From: JBAOHV01 sp037045265
Lineage (GTDB): Bacteria; Actinomycetota; Acidimicrobiia; Acidimicrobiales; Microtrichaceae
Reading direction: 5' to 3'
DNA length: 64,000 nucleotides
NCBI GenBank assembly: GCA_037045265.1
Contig: JBAOHV010000036.1
Coordinates: forward strand, 14,436-78,435
In this document: in pieces, positions 9,659-18,640 of the stretch
Position numbering within the stretch: position 1 is the stretch's first letter
How the letters are laid out: each line of letters starts with the position of its first letter
Position numbers and translations under genes: made by a program
The notes under the pieces: model-generated
Told to the model about the DNA's origin: nothing
The model's database searches: none
Seen by the model: only the letters and a program-made list of their open reading frames with translations

Positions 9659-10280
9659 CTACGACTGAATCGCCGGCGAAGCCGTCAGTGCCGCGACTGC
9701 CGGGTCGGCGAGATCGCGGATCAGCGCGATGACCTCGTCGGGGTCACCGAATCCGCCGTACCTGGACACGGCCGCGCCCTGCACGAGGGTGAACACGACG
9801 TTGATCACCCGTGTGGCGGACACTCGGTCGTCGATCTCGGGGGCGAACCACATGAGCAGGTCCACGACCGTGCTCTCGAGCCCAGCGGCAACGCCGTGGA
9901 TCACCGCCCGCAGCTCGTCATCGGTGCGACCCGCGACGATCACCTCGAGCGTCGCGGCGTAGACCGGCCCGCTGACGATCTCCCACAGCGCGGTCGATCG
10001 CCCTGCCATAGGTGCGGTCCGCCTGTGGCACCTGCTCGAACACTTGGGCGAACGCCCTTGCCTGCTCGGCGAAGAGCTGATCGATCGCCGCGACGACGAG
10101 GTCGCGTTTGGTCGGGTAGTGGTGGGTCTGGGCGCCTCGTGAGACGCCCGCGCGGTCGGCGACGAGCCGAGTGGTGGTGCCGGCGTAGCCGTAGTCGACG
10201 AGGCATTCGATGGTCGCCTGCAACAGCGCTCGCTGCGTCGCCGCAGTGCGGTCCTCCTGAGTTCGCCTGGCGCCCAACAC
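9659..10280 (-). CDS. TetR-family transcriptional regulator (one frame break)
   Basis: About 206 residues. The N-terminal TetR helix-turn-helix is clear (TIECLVDYGYAGTTTRLVADRAGVSRGAQTHHY in substance, residues about 20-55), followed by an all-helical ligand-binding domain. One extra base near 9988-9997 splits the ligand domain; removing it gives RAIDALWEIVSGPVY. It lies upstream of and in line with the hydrolase/monooxygenase pair. A near-perfect palindrome lies 11 nt upstream of its GTG start, so it probably represses itself and that operon. The ligand is unknown. Confidence 0.8.
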
Positions 10281-10290
10281 ATCTCCTAGA

Positions 10291-10306
10291 AACCGACCCG
10301 TTGGTT
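10291..10306. promoter_or_regulatory. Candidate TetR operator palindrome
   Basis: AACCGACCCGTTGGTT is an inverted repeat matching at 6 of 7 positions per arm around a CC centre. It lies between the divergent TetR and heme A synthase genes, 11 nt upstream of the TetR start codon. Confidence 0.55.
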
Positions 10307-10344
10307 TGTTTTAGGACGACGGCTCCCGAGAATCAAGGAGAACT

Positions 10345-11535
10345 TTGGTCAAGACGTTGAGACAAACGACCCTGGCCGCCCGACGAGTGCGCTGCGAGCA
10401 TCGCCGGGTGATGGTCAGCGCTCCCGACAGATCCGTGATGCGATGGCTGTGCTGCTTCTGTGCGGTGGTCGCCGCGCTGATCATGTTCGGAGGCTTCGTG
10501 CGCCTCACCCGCTCAGGACTGTCGATCGTCGAGTGGGACCCGGTGACCGGCGTGATCCCTCCCATCGGCGAGGGCGGGTGGGCGCAGGCGTTCGCCGAGT
10601 ACCGGCGCTCCCCCGAGTTCCTCAAGGTGAACTCCTCGATGACCCTCGCCGAGTTCCAACAGATCTACCTGATCGAGTGGCTCCACCGACTGGTGGCGCG
10701 CATGGCCGGCTTCGCCTACGCGATTCCGCTCTTCGTGTTCATCGCCCGACGTCGGATTCCGCGCTGCGACCTGCCGGTCTATCTGGCCATGGGCTCACTG
10801 TTCGTGGTCCAGGCGATCGCCGGCTGGGTGATGGTGGCGAGCGGACTCGACGACAGGCCATCGGTCAGCCACTTCAACCTGACGGTGCATCTGCTGCTCG
10901 CGTTCCTGCTCCTGGGGCTGACCCTCTGGGCCGCGCTCGAGCATCGCCAGGGGCTCACCGCTCCGACGCACGCGCCTGACGAAGTCCCCGCGAGCGGCAC
11001 GCGACCACCGCGCTGGTCGACCAGCTCTCGCGTCGTGGCCGGCCTTCTCGCAGTTCTGCTCGTGCAGATCGCGTACGGCGGCTTCACTGCCGGCCTCAAG
11101 GCCGGACACGTATCGGACACCTGGCCACAGATGCTCGGCGCCTACGTTCCGGCGGGCCTCCTTCGATCGGCCACGGACCTGGTCGAGTCCCCCGCGACCA
11201 TCGTGTTCGTCCACCGGTGGTTCGCCTTCGCAACCGCCGCTGCAGCGGTTGTGGCCGCTGTTGTCGTACGACGCCGCACCGACCCGGCCAGTCGAAGGAC
11301 CACCACGGCACTCGTTGTGCTCATCGGCGCGCAGATCCTGTTGGGAATCGCAACGGTGCTGAGCTCGGTGGACACGGCGATCGCACTCGCGCACCAGGCG
11401 ACCGCCATCGCGCTGTTCAGCGTGACGGTCCTGCTGATGCACCGCTCCCGGTGCCTGGACGGGATCGATGTGACCGAACAGCCGACGCCCGGCACCGGCT
11501 TCCCTTTCCGAACACATGAAGTCGAGGAGAAGTAG
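10345..11535 (+). CDS. Heme A synthase, COX15 type
   Basis: An integral membrane enzyme that hydroxylates the methyl group of heme O to make heme A for aa3-type cytochrome oxidase. It has about 396 residues and eight predicted membrane helices in two related halves. Diagnostic COX15-type segments are GLSIVEWDPVTGVIPP, EFQQIYLIEWLHRL and the second-half HRWFAF and HQATAIAL heme-ligand histidines. TTG 10345 is chosen because AAGGAG lies 4 nt upstream; ATG 10411, nearer the first helix, is the alternative. The extended loop after helix 1 resembles the alphaproteobacterial/mitochondrial type more than the short CtaA of Bacillus or Mycobacterium. No oxidase genes are adjacent. Confidence 0.85.
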   Translation: MVKTLRQTTLAARRVRCEHRRVMVSAPDRSVMRWLCCFCAVVAALIMFGGFVRLTRSGLSIVEWDPVTGVIPPIGEGGWAQAFAEYRRSPEFLKVNSSMTLAEFQQIYLIEWLHRLVARMAGFAYAIPLFVFIARRRIPRCDLPVYLAMGSLFVVQAIAGWVMVASGLDDRPSVSHFNLTVHLLLAFLLLGLTLWAALEHRQGLTAPTHAPDEVPASGTRPPRWSTSSRVVAGLLAVLLVQIAYGGFTAGLKAGHVSDTWPQMLGAYVPAGLLRSATDLVESPATIVFVHRWFAFATAAAAVVAAVVVRRRTDPASRRTTTALVVLIGAQILLGIATVLSSVDTAIALAHQATAIALFSVTVLLMHRSRCLDGIDVTEQPTPGTGFPFRTHEVEEK

Positions 11536-11573
11536 CGTCGACGCGCAGGACAACTCTCACCCGCGGGGGCACG

Positions 11574-11991
11574 ATGGCGATCACCGTTGGAATCAACCAC
11601 GTCGCCACGCTGACGACCGACATGGACCTCACGGTCTCCTTCTACGAGAAGGCGTTCGATGCGACCGTCACCTTCGAGATGGCCAAGACCGCCGACCACC
11701 CATGGATGAAGATCGTCGAGATCGGTGACGGTGCATCGTTGAACGTCTTCGAGGGTCGCGCCCGAGGAGATCGTCGGCGACCGGATGCGCCAGGGCGGAC
11801 GCGGGGCGATCGACCACTTCGCGTTCGCTGTCGACTCGCGGGCCACCCTCGAGGCCGTTCGCAGCCGACTCGTCGATGCCGGGGCGCTCGAGGTCGGCGA
11901 GATCCAGACGCTCGGCAACGAGCTGTCGTTGTTCTTCCGTGATCCCGACGGGATGGACCTCGAGGTCTGCTGCCCGGCGAACTCGCAGTAG
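11574..11991 (+). CDS. VOC (glyoxalase/dioxygenase fold) protein (one frame break)
   Basis: About 138 residues with two beta-alpha-beta-beta-beta modules of the vicinal oxygen chelate fold. An N-terminal metal-ligand His (INHVATLTTD) and the C-terminal FFRDPDGMDLEVC strand are typical. One extra base near 11752-11762 (GAGGGTC) shifts the frame in the middle; removal gives LNVFEVAPEEIVG. The substrate cannot be inferred. It sits 38 nt after the heme A synthase and 69 nt before the PEP-utilising enzyme. Confidence 0.75.
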
Positions 11992-12060
11992 ACCGCACAG
12001 GAAGGTCCGAGCAGATCCTTTCGCTGGGGAACTATTCCGTTCAGAATCGGGTTCACGAAC

Positions 12061-14245
12061 ATGGTGGATCGATCGATCGTGTGGCTCGACGAGCCGGGTG
12101 CCGCTGACGCCCGGCTCAGCGGCGCCAAGGCGTCGAACCTGGCGATCGCGCGCCAGAACGGCCTGCCGGTGTACGACGGTTTCGTGATCGTCGCTGGTCG
12201 GGCGGCCGGGGTCATCGCAGCAGCCGAGGCCATCGCAGCACAGGAGCGCACCGCACAGGAACCACCCGTGCCCAACAGGGCGAGAAGGGCCGCCCCAGGC
12301 ACAATCGAGGCCAAGGGCAACGGCCACATTGCCCAGCCATCGGCCGACCCGGCGCTGTTCGCCGCGTGGGCCCAGCTCAGCCGTGCGGGCACGGTACCGC
12401 TCGTCGTTCGATCGTCGTCGGTGATCGAAGACAGCGTCGACTCATCCATGGCCGGCCGGTTCCTCACCGTCCTGCACGTCTCCTGCTGGGCCGACTTCCT
12501 TGCGGCAGCAGCCGATGTACTTGCATCGGCCGGGTCCGTGCCGGACAGAGCGGGTGCGACCGCGCCGATGGCTGTGCTCGTACAACCGATGGGAGAGGCG
12601 AGCACGGGCGGCGTGCTGTTCGGCGTGGATCCCCTCACCGGTGACGAGTCGACCTACCTCGTCTCGTTCGCCGCCGGCTCACCGGACCAGATCGTCAGCG
12701 GCGTCGTGAACGGAACGCAACTGCGGATCACCAGGCGCGGAAGATCCAGGTCGACTCCCCGGACACCGCTCGATCCAAGCGACACTCGACAACTCGCAGC
12801 TCTTGCACGCTCAACAGAGAGGCTGTTCGGTGGACCCCAGGACATCGAGTGGCTCATCGACGGAGGCGGTGCACTCCACCTGCTTCAGAGCCGTCCGATC
12901 ACCGCGTCCGCCGTCCCGGTGAAAGATGGCCACCTGCTCGGGTCCGGGCCGGTGTCGGAGACATTTCCGGACCCTTTGTCGCGAACTCGAGACCGACCTC
13001 TGGGCGGAACCCCTCGACGAGGGGATCCGCGAGGCGTTGCGCATCAGCGGAACGATCAGCCAGCGGGGTCTTGCCGAACGGTTCGTCGTGAACGTCGGTG
13101 GGCGCGTCGCCGTGGACCTCGAGGCCCTGGGGATCGAGCCCCGACCGAGCCGCTGGTGGCATCGCCTGGATCCATTCCCGCCGGCGCGACGGGTGAGGGC
13201 GGCCTGGCGTATCGGCCGTCTGCGGGTTGCGCTTCCGGCGATCACCCACGACCTGGTCAACGAGGTCGACGGACACCTGAGGTCGTTGCCGGCTCTCGAC
13301 GAGCTCGGCGACGTCCAGCTGCTGACCATCTTGGACAACACACGGCGGGTCCTGTCCGGGCTGCACGCGCACGAAGTGATGGCCGGCTTCTTCCTGGACC
13401 CCGAGACCACCACCTCAACAGGAGCGTCCGTCGCATTGACCACCGTCGCCAGGGCACGACTCGACGGGATGGACGATGCCGAGATCATCGCCTGCCATCC
13501 GATCGCCCTGGCACTGCTCGCACCCCGGATCGCAGCTCAGAGAACACTCCCCCCAACACCGTCCTCACCACCGGGTCAGGAGGTTGCTCCACCGACCACC
13601 CTGCGGGGTGACGACGCCATGGGGATCGCGCGCGAGGCGCTCAGGCTGCGCGTCAGGTGGGTCCAAGAGCTCGGCGCGCAGGTCTCGATGGAGCTCGGTC
13701 GACGACTGTTGGGCCGCGGGCAGCTGGGTTCGGCAGAGCACGTCCGCCATCTGGGCATGGCCGACCTCCGCAGCTGTGTGGACAACCCGGCGACACCCGC
13801 GGCCGCAGCGGCCGACGTCGCCGGCGTGGCACCGCTCCCCTCGCGTTTCCGCCTTGCACGTGACGGCTCGGTGGTTCCCGCACTCGCCGGTGCTCACCCA
13901 GACGGCGCAGGATCCGTAGGGGTGAGCGGTGGGCGGGTCGTGGGCGTGGTGACGCACGACCCGGCGAACTCGAACGCGAAGGTGCTGGTGGTGGCCACTC
14001 TCGACCCCGCTCTGGCCGGCGTCATCGGGGCGGTCGCCGGGTTGGTCTCGGAGTCAGGAAGTCCGCTCAGCCATCTGGCGATCCTTGCCCGCGAGTATCG
14101 GGTCCCTGCCGTTGCCGCCATGGCCGGCGCCACGGACCAGCTCTGCGACGGCGACGTGGTGCTGGTCGACGGAACGACGGGAACCGTCGAGGTCATCGCC
14201 GACGAATCGCCGCACGCGTCAGCGACGTTCGTCGAGGACGGCTGA
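12061..14245 (+). CDS. PEP-utilising enzyme, rifampin phosphotransferase / PEP-synthase-like (one frame break)
   Basis: About 727 residues in the order ATP-binding domain, divergent middle domain, phosphohistidine swivel domain. The ATP-grasp part shows LSGAKASNLA, VVRSSSVIEDS and GGVLFGVDPLTGDE. The C-terminal swivel domain has SPLSHLAILAREYRVP, in which the His is the phosphocarrier. The architecture and length resemble rifampin phosphotransferases and other orphan PEP synthases that phosphorylate a small molecule using both ATP phosphates. The C-terminal PEP-binding barrel of true PEP synthase is absent. One extra base near 12973-12982 breaks the frame after FPDPL. Two small membrane or secreted genes follow closely. 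The substrate is unknown. Confidence 0.75.
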
Positions 14246-14270
14246 TCAATTGCACGACAGGGGGTAGGTG

Positions 14271-14798
14271 ATGAGTCTGCGCAAGGTCTTCATCCTGCTG
14301 ATCGGCGCTGCAACGCTGGCAGCGTCCGGTGTGTACATGTTCGTGTACCTGTACCGCTGGGAGTGGAACCGCGCGTTGATCAGTGCCGCCATCTTCCTGG
14401 CCGCCGAGATCGCGGTGCTCGGCTGGTTCCTCGGACGCAAGCTCGACTCCCTGGAGCGGGGGGTCCACTCATTGGGCACGGAGCTCGACGTCGCCCGCAC
14501 ACGGCGCATTGCAGGGCACCTCAACTCGGCCGGCAGGCAGCCGTCGGCGGCGTTCGAGTGGCTCAGGCCGGATCCCGGCAACACCCACGTGTTCATACCT
14601 GTTCTGCTCGGCGCGGGGCTGGTGCTGGTCGCCCTCGCATGGGCCGTCGAACGAGTCGCCAGCATGACCGCCTCCCACACCTCCGATCGCCGCTTGGCGT
14701 CAGGGCTGTCTCGCCTGGCACCACCTCGTGGTGGGTTCCTGGACGACAACCTCGACCCGCTCCGCGACCTTCGCGGTCCAACGGGAAGCAGGTGGTGA
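14271..14798 (+). CDS. Small membrane protein, unknown
   Basis: I do not recognise this 175-residue protein. Two membrane helices lie near the N-terminus (residues about 5-28 and 35-58). A charged, possibly coiled region (KLDSLERGVHSLGTELD) follows, then a third helix around residues 106-128 and a polar tail. It starts 25 nt after the PEP-utilising enzyme, with GGGGGT upstream of ATG 14271, and is followed within 3 nt by another gene. That suggests a three-gene operon. A scaffold or membrane partner role is only a guess. Confidence 0.6.
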   Translation: MSLRKVFILLIGAATLAASGVYMFVYLYRWEWNRALISAAIFLAAEIAVLGWFLGRKLDSLERGVHSLGTELDVARTRRIAGHLNSAGRQPSAAFEWLRPDPGNTHVFIPVLLGAGLVLVALAWAVERVASMTASHTSDRRLASGLSRLAPPRGGFLDDNLDPLRDLRGPTGSRW

Positions 14799-14801
14799 CC
14801 C

Positions 14802-15230
14802 GTGACGGCGGCCGCCGCCAGGCGCACGCTGGGGCCGGTGTTGGTGCTGTCGATGACCGTCGCCGGCCTGGTCGTCATGGCCGACGCCACTCAGTTCCGC
14901 GGCGATTCGGGGCGTACAGGTTCGACGCGCGTCGTGTTCGGCATCGAGACACGGAACTACCACCACCACGCTGACGACGCCGCGACGGCGCTGTGGGTGC
15001 CGTGCATCGGCGCGGTGGGCTGGAGGTCGGTCGGAATGCCCGTGAGACTCGATCGCGACCAGCACCGCGAGAAGATCGACATCGACCCGTCCTACACCGG
15101 CGTCACCTACGTCGCCGAGGTTCGCCCGTCGCTCGGCGAGCACACCAGGCGACGACTGTGGGGATGCCTGGAGGATGGCACGGTGGACAAGGTTCGGGGC
15201 ACGGTGTTCGAAGCTCGTGTCATGCGCTAG
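14802..15230 (+). CDS. Small secreted or anchored protein, unknown
   Basis: A 142-residue protein with an N-terminal hydrophobic signal or anchor (LGPVLVLSMTVAGLVVMA) and a polar domain with two Cys residues (VPCIGAVG, WGCLEDGT) that could form a disulfide. No family is recognised. GTG 14802 follows the upstream stop by 3 nt, so it probably belongs to the same transcript. Its last 11 nt overlap the 3' end of the convergent membrane-protein gene. Confidence 0.55.
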   Translation: MTAAAARRTLGPVLVLSMTVAGLVVMADATQFRGDSGRTGSTRVVFGIETRNYHHHADDAATALWVPCIGAVGWRSVGMPVRLDRDQHREKIDIDPSYTGVTYVAEVRPSLGEHTRRRLWGCLEDGTVDKVRGTVFEARVMR

Positions 15231-15705
15231 CGCGCACCCGGCGTCGTTCGTGCGGCTCCAGCCACCAGAAGACGACGCGGCCCGTCACCTCCGCCAGCAT
15301 GATCGCCACCACCTGGAGCCCAGCCCAGAGCGCGACCACTGGATAGCCACGCTGCGCCATGGTCGCGTGCTCGTCGGTGAAGCCCCAGAGCACCACCAGC
15401 GGGAGGACCGTGGCACCGAGCATGAGCACGACCAGGGCATCGAACGCGGCGATCCACATGTCGGTTCGTCGCACCGCGTGCACCTCCTCGGAGCGGAGAC
15501 GGGTCGCCGAGAGCACGGCCAGCACCGAACCCAGCAGCACGCTGGCGATCAGCAGGTCGTTGTCCGACGCGCCGCGCATCCCGCTGCGACCGGCCGCCAG
15601 CTTGATGGCGATCGCCGGTGCCGCGAGAAACGCTGCGCTGAGCAGACCGTAGAGCGGGGGTGCCACACGATCGACGGTCCGACGGCTGAGCACCCGTGCG
15701 GTCAT
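15220..15705 (-). CDS. Four-helix integral membrane protein, unknown
   Basis: A 161-residue protein with four predicted membrane helices (for example SAAFLAAPAIAIKLA, LLIASVLLGSVLAVL, ALVVLMLGATVLPLVVL, ALWAGLQVVAIMLAEV) and a basic C-terminus. No family is recognised. ATG 15705 has a strong AGGGAGGGGAG leader and overlaps the stop codon of the phosphoesterase gene (ATGA). The two are co-translated, and this protein may anchor or assist that exported enzyme. Confidence 0.6.
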   Translation of the reverse strand: MTARVLSRRTVDRVAPPLYGLLSAAFLAAPAIAIKLAAGRSGMRGASDNDLLIASVLLGSVLAVLSATRLRSEEVHAVRRTDMWIAAFDALVVLMLGATVLPLVVLWGFTDEHATMAQRGYPVVALWAGLQVVAIMLAEVTGRVVFWWLEPHERRRVRASA

Positions 15706-16676
15706 CTCCCCTCCCTCGCACGCAACGTGAAGCGATCGACGACAGCCCCGTCGGCCCTCACACAGCGGGCGTCGAGGCGGTCGCCCACGACATCGATGAC
15801 CATGAACTGGAGGATCGACGCCGACATGGCTGTGAATCTGCTCGAGCCCACCGGTGTTGTCTTGCATCCGCCGCCGCTGACCACGTAGGTGATCCCCTGC
15901 TGGGGGTGGGTGCGTTCGTAGTCGTGGTCGTGGCCCGCCAGCACCAGATCCACGTGATGACGCACCAGGATCGGCTCGAGCTTCTCCCGAGCTCCGACGG
16001 TGGAGCCGTGGCGCCCCGAAGAGTAGAGCGGGTGATGCAGAGCTATGACCTTCCATTGGTTGGTGGAGCTGGCGAGCATGTCGTCGAGCCACTCCCACTG
16101 CTCCTTGGAGCCGGGGCCGAACACGCCGGGCACACTCGAGTCCAGGTAGAAGAAGTCGGCCGGACCATGGCTCACCTTGTAGTAGCGACCCGGCGTTCCG
16201 AGCAGCCGCAGCTCTTCCTCTATCGCCTGGATGCTCACGTCGCTGTGGTTCAGGGCCGTGTCGTGGTTGCCGATCGCCAGCTCGAAGTCGACGCCGGCGT
16301 CGATCAGCGGGCCCATCGGCTTGGCGAACACGTCGTGGAATCGCCGCTTGAAGCTCCCGTAGTAGCTGATGTCACCGAGAAGCGAAACGAACCCGAACGG
16401 AAGGTCGCTGTAGGTGAGCGCCATCTGCCGGGCAACGGCCATCGCCTGGCGACCCCCGCTGCCGTTGTCCCCGATCACCGCGAACCGGAAGCTGTCGGCG
16501 GTCTCGGACCACGCGTGCGGCTCGAGGGTCATGCCAGGCGGGACACCCGGGATCAGGTCCTCCTTGTCGAGCAGCCGCCACAGGTACTGGTCGAGCACGA
16601 AACCCGATGCGACCGCCCCCGCAGCACCGGCACCGGCGGCGAACATCTGACGGCGGCTGAGTCGGATCTGACCCAC
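15702..16676 (-). CDS. Tat-exported calcineurin-like metallophosphoesterase
   Basis: A 324-residue phosphoesterase. The N-terminus carries a twin-arginine signal (RLSRRQMFAAGAGAAG), so the folded, metal-loaded enzyme is probably exported by Tat. Metal-binding motifs appear in family order: IGDNGSGG, LLGDISYY, GNHD, ALHHPLYSSGRHG and LAGHDHDYERT. These bind a dinuclear Fe/Zn/Mn centre as in purple acid phosphatases. GTG 16676 is chosen because it places the twin arginines about 10 residues in; longer readings add an unrelated basic stretch. It is coupled to a small membrane protein downstream. Confidence 0.85.
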   Translation of the reverse strand: MGQIRLSRRQMFAAGAGAAGAVASGFVLDQYLWRLLDKEDLIPGVPPGMTLEPHAWSETADSFRFAVIGDNGSGGRQAMAVARQMALTYSDLPFGFVSLLGDISYYGSFKRRFHDVFAKPMGPLIDAGVDFELAIGNHDTALNHSDVSIQAIEEELRLLGTPGRYYKVSHGPADFFYLDSSVPGVFGPGSKEQWEWLDDMLASSTNQWKVIALHHPLYSSGRHGSTVGAREKLEPILVRHHVDLVLAGHDHDYERTHPQQGITYVVSGGGCKTTPVGSSRFTAMSASILQFMVIDVVGDRLDARCVRADGAVVDRFTLRAREGR

Positions 16677-16726
16677 GGCTCCGAGGCTACGCCCGAGGAC
16701 CCGCGGGTGCTCGGCGACCCCCCCGT

Positions 16727-17533
16727 TCAGTCGGCGCTCTCCGACCTGGTCGCTCGGGCCTCCGGGATGAGCAGCGCCGCGGCCACGAAGAAGCAGACGC
16801 CACCGGCAACGGTCCCAGCGTTGTCGAGCCACAGGTTGACGACCTCACCTGACGAGAGCGTGTAAGCCCCGATCGCTGAGAGGCCGAAGAAGACCGACCC
16901 CGCCAGGTTCAGGACGACCACCCACCACGACACGTCGCGGAATCGGAGCCGTCCGGCGGAATGGCAGACCTCTGCCCAAGCCAGATAGCTGGCGACCAGG
17001 AAGCAGATCGAGCCGATCGCATCCGGCCTCCAGACCAGCCTGTTGGACTGGGCCACGTCCCAGCCGCCCTTCAGAGCCAGGAAAGTCATCACGTTGAAGT
17101 AGAGGGTGCCTACCAACTGCACGCCCGTTGCCCACCAGTCGATCGAACGCGGGCGCCACCACGCGAGCCGCTTCACTCCCTTGCGAGGGCGGGAGTCGTC
17201 GACCACGGACCCCGGGGCGTTGGCAGCTTCCACGAAGCACAGATAGGAGGCGGCGGTGAAGAAGATCGACCCGACGAAGAAGGTGACTCCCACCGCGTTG
17301 GAACCTGCAAGCGACTCATAGGCGGGCAGCGGTCCGACGGTGAAGCACGTCGACCCGATGCAGAACAGCACAGCGATCCACCATGTCAGCGCGGGGACGT
17401 GATCGCTTCCGAGCCGCTTGCGATGGTCGCGCGATCGCCATACGCGGGTGCTTCCATCCTCGAGGCGGTACTCGATACGCGTCGTGAAAGGACCGAACCC
17501 GCGGTTCGACTCGACGGTCAAGTCATTGCGCAT
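16727..17533 (-). CDS. Six-helix membrane protein with repeated G-S/T-x-x-F motifs (YrhK-like)
   Basis: About 268 residues. After a 60-residue cytosolic start there are six hydrophobic segments, each carrying a variant of a small-residue/aromatic motif: IGSTCF, VGSIFF, VGTLYF, IGSICF, AGSVFF and AGGVCF. The spacing suggests an ancestral two-helix YrhK-type unit present three times. An RPRKG-rich loop divides units one and two. Function is unknown, and family assignment to YrhK is by pattern only. ATG 17533 is the assumed start; GTG 17596 is possible but adds an unstructured extension. Confidence 0.6.
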   Translation of the reverse strand: MRNDLTVESNRGFGPFTTRIEYRLEDGSTRVWRSRDHRKRLGSDHVPALTWWIAVLFCIGSTCFTVGPLPAYESLAGSNAVGVTFFVGSIFFTAASYLCFVEAANAPGSVVDDSRPRKGVKRLAWWRPRSIDWWATGVQLVGTLYFNVMTFLALKGGWDVAQSNRLVWRPDAIGSICFLVASYLAWAEVCHSAGRLRFRDVSWWVVVLNLAGSVFFGLSAIGAYTLSSGEVVNLWLDNAGTVAGGVCFFVAAALLIPEARATRSESAD

Positions 17534-17659
17534 CAACGATGGATACCACCTGGAGCCGATCGGACACGACCGGCTCACGCTTGATCGGCCACTCAATGGC
17601 GTTCGGCGTTCCTTCCCGTTACGTCCTGACCCCGTGTTCGACCGGGCTGCGGTCGGCTG

Positions 17660-18625
17660 TCAGCGCGACTCGAACCAGGTGACGGTGTCGCGGATCGTGC
17701 GGTGGATCGGACGACTCGTGTAGCCGAGCTCGGTCGCTGCCTTGTAGTGGCTCACCATCGGCGAGTGCTCCAACGCGTGCAGTGCGTCCGGGGTGAAGAT
17801 GGGCATCTTCGCCCGACGCTCGATCTTCATCACGAGCGGGGCGAGCGGCTGCACCAGACGTAGCGGGATCGACAGCGGTGGGACCGGCGCACCCGAATAG
17901 CGCTCGACGAGAAGACCGAGCTCGTGGATGCTGATCCTGGATCCCGACAACAGGTAGTTCTCACCCGTGCGGCCCCGCTCCTGCGCGGCGATCAGCCCGT
18001 CCACCACGTCGCGGACGTCGACGAAATCGAACTGACCGGTCACACCGACGGGGATCTTGCGCTCCATGAACTGCAGCACCGTCTCGCCCATGCGCGACGG
18101 ACCCAGGTCGACCGGACCGATGATCCCGGTCGGGTTGACGATCACCGCGTCCAGGCCATCGGCGATCACGTCGTGGATCTGGTCCTCACCGGCGCGCTTG
18201 GAGCGGTCGTAGACCGGTGAATCGGAGTGCGTCGTCGGAGGTCCGGTCTCGTCGAGCGACGGACCGCAGCGCGCCAGGTCGAAGGAGTGCACCGAACTGC
18301 AGTGCACGAACCGGCCGACCCCGGCGTCGAGAGCTGCCGTCGCCGCGTTGCGCGGACCCTGGACGTTCACCCTCCAGACCATGCCTGTCGGATCGCCGAC
18401 GATCGAGATGATCGCCGCCAGGTGGAACACCACGTCGTGATCGGCGAGCGCAGCGCGGAGGCTCGCGGGGTCGAGCACATCGATCTCGACGAAGTCGACG
18501 TCGAGCCCATCCAGTGCCGGGCCTCGGTGGACATCCCCGGCCGTCACCTGCGCCCCCCGCTCCACCAGGGCTCGCACCAGATGCCCGCCCAGGAACCCAC
18601 TGGCGCCTGTTACGAACACCCTCAT
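17660..18625 (-). CDS. NAD-dependent epimerase/dehydratase (extended SDR)
   Basis: A 321-residue extended short-chain dehydrogenase. It shows the NAD-binding GASGFLGGHL at the N-terminus, the catalytic Ser in VHCSSVHSF and the Tyr/Lys pair in YDRSK. NPTGIIGP follows, with a substrate domain after it. The overall pattern resembles dihydroflavonol-reductase-like and hopanoid-associated sugar epimerases, so the substrate could be a nucleotide sugar, a sterol or a terpenoid. ATG 18625 begins at the Rossmann strand; an in-frame ATG 12 nt earlier is possible. It lies 15 nt after the acyltransferase, so the two are probably co-transcribed. Confidence 0.8.
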   Translation of the reverse strand: MRVFVTGASGFLGGHLVRALVERGAQVTAGDVHRGPALDGLDVDFVEIDVLDPASLRAALADHDVVFHLAAIISIVGDPTGMVWRVNVQGPRNAATAALDAGVGRFVHCSSVHSFDLARCGPSLDETGPPTTHSDSPVYDRSKRAGEDQIHDVIADGLDAVIVNPTGIIGPVDLGPSRMGETVLQFMERKIPVGVTGQFDFVDVRDVVDGLIAAQERGRTGENYLLSGSRISIHELGLLVERYSGAPVPPLSIPLRLVQPLAPLVMKIERRAKMPIFTPDALHALEHSPMVSHYKAATELGYTSRPIHRTIRDTVTWFESR

Positions 18626-18640
18626 ACGGCCATCCACATG

